From NCBI RefSeq assembly GCF_003583925.1, contig NZ_QYCN01000002.1, positions 140,958-178,782 of the forward strand: DNA of 37,825 nucleotides, written 5' to 3'. The first letter of the stretch is position 1. Every line of letters begins with the position of its first letter. The DNA comes from Hymenobacter rubripertinctus (lineage in GTDB: Bacteria; Bacteroidota; Bacteroidia; Cytophagales; Hymenobacteraceae). The notes below the pieces were generated by a model. The model was given only the letters and a program-made list of their open reading frames with translations. It did no database searches and was not told the origin of the DNA. The position numbers and the translations under genes were made by a program. Shown in pieces: positions 23,836-32,109 of the stretch.

Positions 23836-24744
23836 CTAGAGCTTTTTGAGGTAGCGCTGCACCTGGCGGCGCTGGCGGCGGTTGAGTTGTTCGAGCAGCA
23901 ACCGGCACTGCCGGCTGACCACCAGCTCATCGGCCGTAACAGGCGTTAGCTCCACGGCGGCCTGCAACACGGCCGTGGCGCGGGTCTGCTGGCTGCGATT
24001 GAGGTGGACCCGGGCCAGATCATAGGCGTACTCGATGCGGGTGGAGTCCAGCGCGTGGGCCGTGCGCAGGGCTTCCAGGGCCAGCAACGTGCTCCCGCCC
24101 ACCGGTACGCCCCCCAGAAACAGGCGGCTGTACAGCCGTTCCAACAGGCTGTAGTGGTCGACGCGGTAGTGCCAGCGGCCGAGTAGCTGCCAGGCCTCGG
24201 CCCAGTCGGGGCGCAGCTCGGTGGCCTGGTACACGTGGGTGCGCATTTCGCGGTAGGCCAGCAGGCGGCCCCGCAACGGCAGCAGCGGGGCCTGGGTTGC
24301 CAGGGTCAGGCCGGCGGCGTAGTGGCCCTCGGCCCCGTCGGGGTTCACTACCAGGGCCCGGTTGGCATACAGCCGGGCCGCGCTGAAATACGCCGCTTTG
24401 CGGGTTTCATCGGTGTAGCGGTTGCCGATACGCACGCTGAGCACGGCGGCCCGCCACAACGCCTCGTAGGTTGCCGGGGCTTTGGCCAGCACCTGCTCGT
24501 ACCTGCTCAGCGCCTGCGACTCGTGGTAGTCGGCCTGGAGCGCCAGGGCCTCGGTGAGCAGCTTGGTAATGGCCGGATCGGGCGCGGGCACGGGGGCGGC
24601 TCTAGCGGACCTGGCCGCCGGACGGGGAGGTGTAGTCGTCTGCGCCGGCGTCTCTCCTACGGTCAGCCCCCACAGCACCAGCAGCACCAGACAGGCCAGG
24701 GAGCGGAACAAAGGGCGCAGACGGAGCAACGGAAACACGAACAA
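23836..24744 (-). CDS. TPR-like secreted or anchored protein, 302 aa
   Basis: The N-terminus has a hydrophobic helix (LACLVLLVLWGLTVGETPAQ) that may be a cleavable signal, then a Pro/Ala-rich linker. The remainder shows TPR-like helical pairs: ALALQADYHESQALSRYEQV, TYEALWRAAVLSVRIGNRYT, EGHYAAGLTLATQA, RPDWAEAWQLLGRWHYRVDH and TRIEYAYDLARVHLNRSQQT. The family of such proteins in Bacteroidota includes members annotated as regulators of microtubule-dynamics-like, but that name has no functional value here. The reading frame ends RRQVQRYLKKL. It is upstream of, and likely co-transcribed with, the TPR lipoprotein. Confidence 0.75.
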   Translation of the reverse strand: MFVFPLLRLRPLFRSLACLVLLVLWGLTVGETPAQTTTPPRPAARSARAAPVPAPDPAITKLLTEALALQADYHESQALSRYEQVLAKAPATYEALWRAAVLSVRIGNRYTDETRKAAYFSAARLYANRALVVNPDGAEGHYAAGLTLATQAPLLPLRGRLLAYREMRTHVYQATELRPDWAEAWQLLGRWHYRVDHYSLLERLYSRLFLGGVPVGGSTLLALEALRTAHALDSTRIEYAYDLARVHLNRSQQTRATAVLQAAVELTPVTADELVVSRQCRLLLEQLNRRQRRQVQRYLKKL

Positions 24745-24810
24745 CAGGCAGCAAAAAGTCAGTTAATGACACCCCGGGGGGCGCAAAGTTGTTCAAAAAG
24801 GCGGTAAACC

Positions 24811-24920
24811 GGGGAGGTGGTGAACCAGGGAGTTGCGGTTCAGCAGTCCTAACCGCGCCGCTTGCGCAAAATAAGGTCTACCGAACCACAACTCCCTAGC
24901 TTACCACCTCAGTTCACCCC
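24811..24920. repeat. Inverted pair of GGGAGGTGGTGAA-type short-word repeats between parC and the TPR gene
   Basis: The left arm (24811-24841) reads GGGGAGGTGGTGAACCAGGG then AGTTGCGGTTC. The right arm (24883-24920) reads GAACCACAACTCCCTAGCTT then ACCACCTCAGTTCACCCC. Its reverse complement, ending GAGGTGGTAAGCTAGGGAGT then TGTGGTTC, matches the left arm with a few changes. A related GGGGAGGTGGGGAGGTG word occurs at the right window edge (37764-37780). Confidence 0.7.
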
Positions 24921-24933
24921 GAGCCTGTCGCTG

Positions 24934-27870
24934 CTAAAACAACTTGAGCTGCGACTTGGGCGTTTTGAGCACGGCCTGGGCCTGGGCCACCTCGGCAGCG
25001 GAAATGGCGAACTCGTCGGTGCGGTCGGGCAGCGGCTCGTGGGGCGCGGCCGGGGCGCTGGCGGCGGCGGCCGGGCGCGGAATGGTGGCGGGGCCGACTT
25101 TCTTTCTGGCCAGTTTGCGCTCGGGCTCAGGGCCTTCGTCGGTGAGCAGGGCTGCGGAGTGGAGTTTGTAGTAGCTGAGCTTGTTGCCCAGCGCCTTCCA
25201 GCCCTTCACGTCGATAAATTCGTGGAGCAGGATTTTCTCAGTCTCCTTGTCGGCCTTTTTGTCGCGCTGCATCTTCACCTCCACTTCCGGCTCGGGGTGG
25301 GCCGTGGCCAGCAGCAGTTTGGTACCCTTGGTTTCGGGTAGAAAGGCGAACCGCTTGGCTACGGTGCTGGTTTCGATCCGGAACCGCTTCACGTAGTGGG
25401 TCTTCGACTCGCCTTCCAGATAGAGCGCGCTCAGCACCGTCTGGGGGTCGGATTTGCGCAGCACCAGCAGATTAGGCACCACGAAGTCGATGGCCGGATC
25501 GGGGGCGGTCAGCTCGTAGCTGCCGTCCTTGTACACGGCCAGCACGGTATCGTCGGTATCGAAGGTACCCAGGTAGCGGCCGTGGCCGTCGGCGTTGAGG
25601 CGGCCCACCACGCTGTCGAAGAACATTTCGCGCCCGCCCAGGGTGGAGTCGCCCAACGATTTCTGGGTGACTTTCTTGATGGGCTGCTTGGTCACGATGT
25701 TGCCCATCGAGCCCTTGCCCTTAATGGCCAGCTCGGCGAAGTCAAAGTCGAACTGCTTGACCCGGGCCACCGCCTTGTCGGCCAGCTGAATGGCCACCAG
25801 CTCCGATTCCGAGTTGGGGTTGGCCGTCAGGTAGAGCGTTTTGGTGCCTTTGGTGCCCTTGGTCAGGTCGTACACCTTGTCGCGGGTGATGCTCGTGACC
25901 AGGAAGCGCTTGGCGAAGCTGATGCCCGAGGCACCATCCTGGTAAATCATGTTGTACACCAGCCGGTCGTCGTTCTTGTTATAGACCCCGGCGTGCAGAA
26001 TGTCTTTGCCGACGAAAGTTTTCTCGGCAATGCGCGTGACCACGAACGTGCCGTCGCGGCGGATGGCGATGATGTCATCCAGGTCGGAGCAGTCGGTTAC
26101 GGCCACCGCTTTTTCGTCCTTTTTGAGGCCGTATCCCACGAAACCGTCGGCGTAGTTCACGTAGAGCTTCTGGTTGGCCACGGCCACTTTCTGGGCCGTT
26201 ACCACGGCGAAGGTGCGCAACTGGGTGCGCCGCTCCCGGCCCGGGCCGTACTTTTTCAGCAGGCCCTCGAAGTAAGCAATAGCATAGCGGGTGAGGTTGG
26301 CCAGGTGGTCGGCCACTTCGGCCAGCTCGGCTTCGAGGCGGGCAATCAGCTCATCGGCCTTGAAGCCATCGAACTTGCTGATGCGCTTGATGCGGATTTC
26401 GGTCAGGCGCGTGAGGTCGTCCTCGGCAATGGCGCGGGCCAGCACAATGCGCGCGTCGTTGGCCTTCTGCGGCTTCTCCCCCGCCACCCGCGTGAATTTT
26501 TTCAGGCCGGCCTCCATGGTGAGCAGGATATCCTCCCAGGTTTCGCAGTCCTCAATTTTGCGGTAGATGCGGTTTTCAATGAAAATCTTCTCCAGCGAAG
26601 CCGAGTGCCACTTTTCGCCCAGCTCCTGCTGCCTGATTTCCAGCTCCCGCTCCAGCAGCCGCACCGTTTTCTGGGTGCTCAGGCGCAGCATGTCCTCCAC
26701 GGCCACGAAGCGTGGCTTGTCCTCAATGATAACGCAGGTGTTGGGCGAAATGCTGATTTCGCAGTCGGTGAAGGCGTAGAGCGCGTCCATCGTGAGGTCG
26801 GGGCTCACGCCGGTGGGCAGGTGCACCTGCACCTCCACCACGGCAGCCGTGTTATCGACCACCTTGCGGATCTTGATTTTGTTGGCTTCCGAGGCCTTCA
26901 CGATGCTTTCCATGAGCGCCGTGGTAGTAGTGCCGTACGGAATGTCGCGAATCACGAGCATGGTCTTATCAACCTTCTCGATGGTGGCCCGCAGCCGGAT
27001 TTTGCCGCCCCGCTGCCCGTTTTGGTAGTTGCTCACGTCGGCCAGGCCGCCGGTCGAGAAGTCGGGGAAGAGCTGAAACTCCTTGCCCCGGAGCACGGCG
27101 ATGCTGGCCTGGCACAACTCACGGAAGTTGTGGGGCATAATCTTGGTGCTCAGGCCCACGGCAATGCCCTCCACGCCCTGGGCCAGCAGCAGCGGGAACT
27201 TCACGGGCAGCGTGGTGGGCTCGCGCTTGCGGCCGTCGTAGCTCATCTGCCACTCCGTAATGTCGGGGTTGAACACCACGTCGAGGGCGAACTTGCTCAG
27301 GCGGGCCTCAATGTAGCGGGGTGCGGCCGCCCCGTCGCCGGTCCGGATGTCGCCCCAGTTGCCCTGGGTTTCAATCAGCAGGTCCTTCTGGCCCAGGTTC
27401 ACCATGGCGTCGCCGATGCTGGCGTCGCCGTGGGGGTGGTACTGCATGGTCTGCCCGATGACGTTGGCTACTTTGTTGAAGCGGCCGTCGTCCATTTCCT
27501 TCATGGCGTGCATAATGCGGCGCTGCACGGGCTTGAGGCCGTCCTCGATGGCGGGCACGGCCCGCTCCAGAATCACGTAGGAAGCGTAGTCGAGAAACCA
27601 GTTCTGGTACATGCCCCGCACCGTGGCCACGTCGTGAATCGTTTCGCCGGGCGCGAATTTGGGCTCCTCCTCCTCGGCAGGCTCCGTGATGGGCTCGGGC
27701 TCGGTAATAGCCTCCACATCGGCCCCGGATTCGGAGAGGATTTCGTCAACGGCCGGGCTTTCGGCGGGCGAGCCGGCCCCGCTCAGGTCTACCGACTCGC
27801 CGGCGGCGTAGGTGTCGTCAGCGTGGTCAGGCGTGTTGTGCGGATCTTGGGGATTCAGTTCTTCGGACAT
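24934..27870 (-). CDS. parC: DNA topoisomerase IV subunit A (ParC/GyrA family)
   Basis: Catalytic A subunit of a type IIA topoisomerase, which cuts and rejoins DNA to decatenate chromosomes; 978 aa. Active-site Tyr186 lies in AAAPRYIEARLSKFA, and the quinolone-region helix is YHPHGDASIGDAM. The N-terminal half of the core is RAVPAIEDGLKPVQRRIMHA. C-terminal beta-propeller blades are visible (for example KGSMGNIVTKQPI, FVVPNLLVLRKSDP). Pairing with parE immediately upstream supports ParC rather than GyrA. The first 75 residues are an acidic, Glu/Asp/Pro-rich extension before the conserved domain, and the last 60 are Ala-rich. Both are longer than in E. coli ParC. Confidence 0.92.
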   Translation of the reverse strand: MSEELNPQDPHNTPDHADDTYAAGESVDLSGAGSPAESPAVDEILSESGADVEAITEPEPITEPAEEEEPKFAPGETIHDVATVRGMYQNWFLDYASYVILERAVPAIEDGLKPVQRRIMHAMKEMDDGRFNKVANVIGQTMQYHPHGDASIGDAMVNLGQKDLLIETQGNWGDIRTGDGAAAPRYIEARLSKFALDVVFNPDITEWQMSYDGRKREPTTLPVKFPLLLAQGVEGIAVGLSTKIMPHNFRELCQASIAVLRGKEFQLFPDFSTGGLADVSNYQNGQRGGKIRLRATIEKVDKTMLVIRDIPYGTTTTALMESIVKASEANKIKIRKVVDNTAAVVEVQVHLPTGVSPDLTMDALYAFTDCEISISPNTCVIIEDKPRFVAVEDMLRLSTQKTVRLLERELEIRQQELGEKWHSASLEKIFIENRIYRKIEDCETWEDILLTMEAGLKKFTRVAGEKPQKANDARIVLARAIAEDDLTRLTEIRIKRISKFDGFKADELIARLEAELAEVADHLANLTRYAIAYFEGLLKKYGPGRERRTQLRTFAVVTAQKVAVANQKLYVNYADGFVGYGLKKDEKAVAVTDCSDLDDIIAIRRDGTFVVTRIAEKTFVGKDILHAGVYNKNDDRLVYNMIYQDGASGISFAKRFLVTSITRDKVYDLTKGTKGTKTLYLTANPNSESELVAIQLADKAVARVKQFDFDFAELAIKGKGSMGNIVTKQPIKKVTQKSLGDSTLGGREMFFDSVVGRLNADGHGRYLGTFDTDDTVLAVYKDGSYELTAPDPAIDFVVPNLLVLRKSDPQTVLSALYLEGESKTHYVKRFRIETSTVAKRFAFLPETKGTKLLLATAHPEPEVEVKMQRDKKADKETEKILLHEFIDVKGWKALGNKLSYYKLHSAALLTDEGPEPERKLARKKVGPATIPRPAAAASAPAAPHEPLPDRTDEFAISAAEVAQAQAVLKTPKSQLKLF

Positions 27871-27965
27871 ACGGGATGTGGCTCCGGGCCACGCTTATTT
27901 GTTCTTGTACCACTCTTCGGCGCACTACTTGCCTGCACCGGAGGACTTTTACCCTTTGTCGGCAC

Positions 27966-29876
27966 CTACGCCAGATCCTCCTCCGGCACTTCGGCCAGGG
28001 GCAGCACGTCGGAAATCACGAGGTCTTTTTCCAGGCGCAGGTTGTCGATGATGAATTCCTGGCGGGCGGGCGTATTTTTGCCCATGTAGTAGGTCAGAAT
28101 CTGTTGCACCGAGCGCTCGGCCTGCAAAATCACGGGCTCCAGCTTGATGTTCTCCCCGATGAACTTACCGAACTCGTCGGGGCTGATTTCGCCCAGGCCC
28201 TTGAAGCGGGTGACTTCGGGGTTGCGGCCGAGCTGGCGCATGGCCACCTGCTTCTCGCCTTCGTTGTAGCAGTAGATGGTCGTTTTCTTATTGCGCACCC
28301 GAAACAGGGGCGTTTCCAGGATGTAGACGTGGCCGTTGCGCACCAGGTCGGGGAAGAACTGGAGGAAAAACGTGAGCAGCAGCAGCCGGATGTGCATGCC
28401 GTCCACGTCGGCGTCGGTGGCAATTACCACGCGGTTGTAGCGCAGGTTCTCGATGCCTTCCTCGATGTTGAGCGCGTGCTGGAGCAGGTTGAGTTCCTCG
28501 TTCTCATACACGATTTTCTTCTTCAGCCCGAAGCAGTTCAGCGGCTTGCCGCGCAAACTGAACACGGCCTCCGTTTCCACGTTGCGGCTCTTGGTGATGG
28601 AGCCCGAGGCCGAGTCGCCCTCCGTGATGAAGAGCGTCGTCTGGGCCTCGGCCTCCTGCTTGCCCTCTCCGAAGTGGAAGCGGCAGTCGCGGAGCTTGCG
28701 GTTGTGCAGGTTGGCTTTCTTGGCCCGCTGGTTGGCCAGCTTCTTCACCCCGGCCATGTCCTTGCGCTCCCGCTCGCTCTGCTCGATGCGCTTGCGCAGG
28801 GCCTCGGCGGTGGCGGGGTTCTTGTGCAGAAAGTTGTCGAGGTGCTCCTTGATGAAGTCCACGATAAAGGCGCGCACCGTGGGGCCGTCGGGACCCATGT
28901 TGAGGGAGCCCAGCTTGGTTTTGGTCTGCGACTCGAATACCGGCTCCTGCACGCGCACCGAAATGGCGGCAATCACCGAGGCCCGCACATCGGAGGCGTC
29001 GTAATCCTTCTTATAGAACTCACGAACCGTTTTGACGATGGCCTCGCGGAAGGCGGCCAGGTGGGTGCCGCCCTGGGTGGTGTACTGCCCGTTCACGAAC
29101 GAGTAGTACTCCTCGCCGTAGTCGTTGCCGTGGGTGAGGGCCAGCTCCATGTCCTCGCCTTTGAGGTGAATGGTGGGGTAGCGCAGACTGGCGGGGTCGG
29201 CTTTGCGGGCCAGCAGGTCGAGCAGGCCATTTTCGGAGTAGTACTTCTGGCCGTTGAAGTTGATGGTGAGGCCGGCATTGAGGTAGACGTAGTTCCAGAT
29301 CTGGTTTTCGAGGAACTCCGGGATAAAGCGGTAGTTTTTAAAAATCGAATCGTCGGGTTGAAACGTCATCAGCGTGCCGTTGCGCTGGCTGGTTTTCACC
29401 GGCTTGGGGTCGGTGGTGAGCATGCCCTGCGAGAACTCGGCGGCCTTCATCAGGCCGTCGCGCACGCTCTGGACCAGAAAGTAATTGCTGAGCGCGTTAA
29501 CCGCTTTGGTGCCCACCCCGTTTAAGCCCACAGACTTCTGAAAGACTTTGCTGTCGTACTTGCCGCCCGTATTTATCTTGCTCACTACGTCCACCACCTT
29601 GCCCAGCGGAATGCCGCGGCCGTAGTCGCGCACCTGCACCCGCTGATCGGAAATCTTGATTTCGATGGTGCGGCCGTGGCCCATCACGTGCTCATCGATG
29701 GAGTTGTCGATGACTTCCTTCACCAGCACGTAAATACCGTCGTCGTAGGCCGAGCCGTCGCCGAGCTTGCCGATGTACATGCCGGGCCGCAGCCGGATGT
29801 GCTCGCGCCAGTCCAGGGAACGAATACTGTCTTCGGTGTAGCCGTGGGTGGCAACGGATATCTGTTCTTCAGCCAT
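27966..29876 (-). CDS. parE: DNA topoisomerase IV subunit B (ParE/GyrB family)
   Basis: ATPase subunit that drives strand passage with ParC; 636 aa. The GHKL ATPase domain has [46 protein letters not shown] and [15 protein letters not shown]. The transducer domain follows, then the TOPRIM domain ([37 protein letters not shown]) and the C-terminal domain with [14 protein letters not shown]. It lacks the extra insert of proteobacterial GyrB, consistent with ParE. It is transcribed as parE-parC with a 95-nt gap, divergent from the AI-2E-family permease. Confidence 0.94.
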   Translation of the reverse strand: MAEEQISVATHGYTEDSIRSLDWREHIRLRPGMYIGKLGDGSAYDDGIYVLVKEVIDNSIDEHVMGHGRTIEIKISDQRVQVRDYGRGIPLGKVVDVVSKINTGGKYDSKVFQKSVGLNGVGTKAVNALSNYFLVQSVRDGLMKAAEFSQGMLTTDPKPVKTSQRNGTLMTFQPDDSIFKNYRFIPEFLENQIWNYVYLNAGLTINFNGQKYYSENGLLDLLARKADPASLRYPTIHLKGEDMELALTHGNDYGEEYYSFVNGQYTTQGGTHLAAFREAIVKTVREFYKKDYDASDVRASVIAAISVRVQEPVFESQTKTKLGSLNMGPDGPTVRAFIVDFIKEHLDNFLHKNPATAEALRKRIEQSERERKDMAGVKKLANQRAKKANLHNRKLRDCRFHFGEGKQEAEAQTTLFITEGDSASGSITKSRNVETEAVFSLRGKPLNCFGLKKKIVYENEELNLLQHALNIEEGIENLRYNRVVIATDADVDGMHIRLLLLTFFLQFFPDLVRNGHVYILETPLFRVRNKKTTIYCYNEGEKQVAMRQLGRNPEVTRFKGLGEISPDEFGKFIGENIKLEPVILQAERSVQQILTYYMGKNTPARQEFIIDNLRLEKDLVISDVLPLAEVPEEDLA

Positions 29877-30073
29877 CAGAGAAGTCGGAGTTCAAAAGGA
29901 ACGGTAAAATAACGCAGAAAAAAGCCCGTTTCCGCGCCCTCATTTCGCTAGTAAAGTTAGCAAATTCTCCTCTGCCAACCCAGTTCTCACCCCGTTCATT
30001 TCGGGTTTGTCTTCCCAAGGCACTCATCAAATCCATTTTCTATCGCCTCACCTCTCCCAACTTCATTAGCAAA

Positions 30074-31258
30074 ATGCTCTCCCCCGCCGCCCAACATCAT
30101 TTACCGCCCTCCGGCCACACGCCCAGTCCGGTAGTCCGGCAAACGCCCATTATCCAGTTTGCGTTCTTCATGGTCGGGGCCGTGCTGCTGGTGTATGCCC
30201 TGCACAAGCTCGACGATATTCTGCTGCCCCTGCTGTTCTCCGCCGTGTTTACGCTGCTGCTGCTGCCTATCTGCCGCTGGCTCGAAAACCGGGGCATACC
30301 CCGCATTCTGGCCATTATCCTGTGCCTGCTACTGCTGATGGGCATTTTCGCCGGCATCATTCTGGCCTTTGCCTCCCAGCTGACGCAGTTTCAGAGTGAG
30401 TTGCCCAAGCTCCAGACCAAGATGATGGAGTTCTTCACGGAGGCCCAGGAGTGGGCCAGGCTCAAGTTTGGCTACCAGCCCATGAGCGTGGCCGACCTGA
30501 AGGACACGACGATGAAAACCATCAAAAAATCGGGGGGCTCCTACCTCGGCACCACGCTTGCCACCACCACCACAGCCCTGAGCAACCTGGCCCAGGTGCT
30601 CATCTACATCTTCTGCCTGCTGCTCTACCGCGACCACCTGCGCCAGTTCATGTTCCGCTTCGTGGCGCCCGACAAGCGCACGGCCGTGCTCCACACCGTC
30701 GACAACATCCAGACCGTGGTGCAGGCCTATATTTCGGGGTTGCTGAAGGTGATTGTGATTGTCTCCATTCTCAACGGCATTGGGCTGCTGGTGCTGGATG
30801 TGAAGTTTGCCATCTTCTTCGCCATTTTCGCCTCGGTGCTGGCCGTTATTCCCTACATCGGCATCCTGATTGGGGCCACCGTGCCGGCTATCATTACGCT
30901 GGTAGAAACCGGCTCCCCCTTGCAGGCGGCCCTCGTGATTGGGGTATTTGTGGTGGTGCAGTTTCTGGAGGGTAATTTTATTACGCCCATGATTACCGGC
31001 TCGCAGGTGAGCATTAATCCGCTGGCCGCTATTCTGGCCCTGATTCTGGGCAACGAGTTATGGGGCACGCCGGGCATGATTCTGAGCATTCCGCTGATGG
31101 CCGTGATGAAGGTGGTGCTCGATGCCAACCAGGTGACCGAACCCTGGGGTTTTCTGCTCGGCGACACGGCTGAGGGCGACGACTCGACCAAGTCCGAATC
31201 GAACCAGCCCGGCACCATCAGGAAGCTCTGGCTGCGCCTGCTGGGCCGGCAGCAGTAA
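30074..31258 (+). CDS. AI-2E-family transporter (PerM/TqsA-like)
   Basis: An eight-helix inner-membrane protein of the AI-2E (UPF0118) family, described variously as an autoinducer exporter or a proton/sodium-linked permease. Visible segments in order: IQFAFFMVGAVLLVYALHKL, ILLPLLFSAVFTLLLLPICR, ILAIILCLLLLMGIFAGIIL, LAQVLIYIFCLLLYRDHLRQ, the conserved VVQAYISGLLKVIVIVSILN, FAIFFAIFASVLAVIPYIGI, and GNFITPMITGSQVSINPLAA near the C-terminus. The motif P-Y-I-G-I/L and the GSQVSINPLAAILALILG block are characteristic. The substrate cannot be inferred. It is transcribed away from parE; a cytoplasmic acidic tail (AEGDDSTKSE) follows the last helix. Confidence 0.9.
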   Translation: MLSPAAQHHLPPSGHTPSPVVRQTPIIQFAFFMVGAVLLVYALHKLDDILLPLLFSAVFTLLLLPICRWLENRGIPRILAIILCLLLLMGIFAGIILAFASQLTQFQSELPKLQTKMMEFFTEAQEWARLKFGYQPMSVADLKDTTMKTIKKSGGSYLGTTLATTTTALSNLAQVLIYIFCLLLYRDHLRQFMFRFVAPDKRTAVLHTVDNIQTVVQAYISGLLKVIVIVSILNGIGLLVLDVKFAIFFAIFASVLAVIPYIGILIGATVPAIITLVETGSPLQAALVIGVFVVVQFLEGNFITPMITGSQVSINPLAAILALILGNELWGTPGMILSIPLMAVMKVVLDANQVTEPWGFLLGDTAEGDDSTKSESNQPGTIRKLWLRLLGRQQ

Positions 31259-31409
31259 GAGGCCGGCGCGGGCCACAAAACAGCCTTTCCGAAGTGTGAG
31301 CCAAATTGTATAGATAACCCAACCCGCCCCCGCCGCAGTAGAAGCAGTTGGCTAACCCACCCGGCGCCATGAGCGCTTCTTCATCGTTTTATACTAAAAT
31401 TCCTTTCTC

Positions 31410-31877
31410 ATGGCTATCATCACCGGCGAGATTGCCCGTGCATACAACGACCTCGTAGAAATCAATAAAATGGCTGCCAAAGGCTAGCAGGAAACTGCCG
31501 AAGGCGTCAGCAGCCCCGACCTGAAGGCCAAGCTGAGTGAGTTCAGCCAGCAGCGCGCCCAGTTTGCGGCCGACCTGCACCAGCACGCCCAGCAGTTCGG
31601 CATCAACCCCGAGCAGGAAGGCACCGTGGAAGGCGCGCTCACGGATGCCGCCGCTGCCCTGCACCGGGGCTGGATCAACATCAAATCGGCCGTAACGGGC
31701 CAGGACGCCCCGGCCATTCTGGGCGAATGCGAAACCGGCGACTCCACGGCCCTGAGCAGCTACGAAGCGGCGCTGCGCTCCAAGGAGCTGCCCGTAGAAG
31801 CCCGCAACGTGATTCAGAAGCAGCACGGCAAGATTCTCTCCACCAAAAACTGGATTACGCAGCACAAAGGCAGCTAA
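31410..31877 (+). pseudogene. DUF2383/PA2169-type four-helix protein interrupted by TAG
   Basis: The full frame from ATG 31410 reads MAIITGEIARAYNDLVEINK, then MAAKG, then TAG (31485-31487, codon 26), then QETAEGVSSPDLKAKLSEFS and so on to a TAA at 31875-31877. Without the TAG it would be about 155 aa. Homologues have four helices in a ferritin-like bundle, and typical members carry a Tyr or similar residue at this point (EGYxxAAE), so a Tyr TAC/TAT to TAG change is plausible. The 3' three-quarters is still free of frameshifts. An internal ATG (31626) could start a shorter product. The gene may be a recent nonsense mutant, or the TAG may be a sequencing error or a readthrough site. Function is unknown; the family is stress-associated in other bacteria. 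Confidence 0.7.
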
Positions 31878-31925
31878 TTGCCGGCCGGGGCCGCGAGCCG
31901 GTGGCTCCCGGCCTTCCTCCTGATA

Positions 31926-31959
31926 AGAAGCCTGCCTCTCTGGTGGGCTTCTTTTTTTT
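31926..31959 (+). terminator. Terminator after the four-helix gene
   Basis: AGAAGCCTGCC and GGTGGGCTTCT pair (two G-U) around TCTCT and are followed by seven to eight T. It lies 49 nt past the stop at 31877. Confidence 0.75.
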
Positions 31960-32012
31960 GGCGGAAGCAGCCAAAACCAGCCGGTTGTGGGCGGTGCAAC
32001 CTTCGGGGCGGG

Positions 32013-32020
32013 TATCTTTG
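32013..32020 (+). promoter_or_regulatory. Putative -7 box of the exonuclease/GIY-YIG gene
   Basis: TATCTTTG matches TAnnTTTG about 90 nt upstream of the TTG start. A TTG at 31985-31987 lies about 25 nt further upstream, slightly beyond the usual -33 distance. Confidence 0.45.
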
Positions 32021-32065
32021 TTACGCATCTGCTTAGCCAATCAGGGCAGCGTATTCCACCTCACA

Positions 32066-32102
32066 AAAGCTATTGGCCAACGGCTAGCAGCTAACAGCTC
32101 AA
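32066..32102 (+). repeat. GGCTAGCAGCTAACAGC-type short-word repeat, left of the exonuclease gene
   Basis: AAAGCTATTGGCCAACGGCT then AGCAGCTAACAGCTCAA. Its reverse complement, with GAGCTGTTAGCTGCTAGCCG then TTGGCC, resembles the stretch at 33610-33636 downstream of the same gene, so the gene is flanked by an inverted pair of this word. Confidence 0.5.
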
Positions 32103-32109
32103 CCCGCAT

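Noticed and set aside
25396..28089. Long open frame of 897 codons antisense to parC and parE on the plus strand
   Set aside because: It is the high-GC shadow of parC; the translation is rich in His, Gly and Val and shows no domain. The same applies to long antisense frames over pnp (12355-14172), thrS (20788-22497) and parE (27876-29525).
31485..31487. TAG as pyrrolysine or other recoding
   Set aside because: No sign of a recoding element or pyl genes in the window; stop codons elsewhere behave normally.
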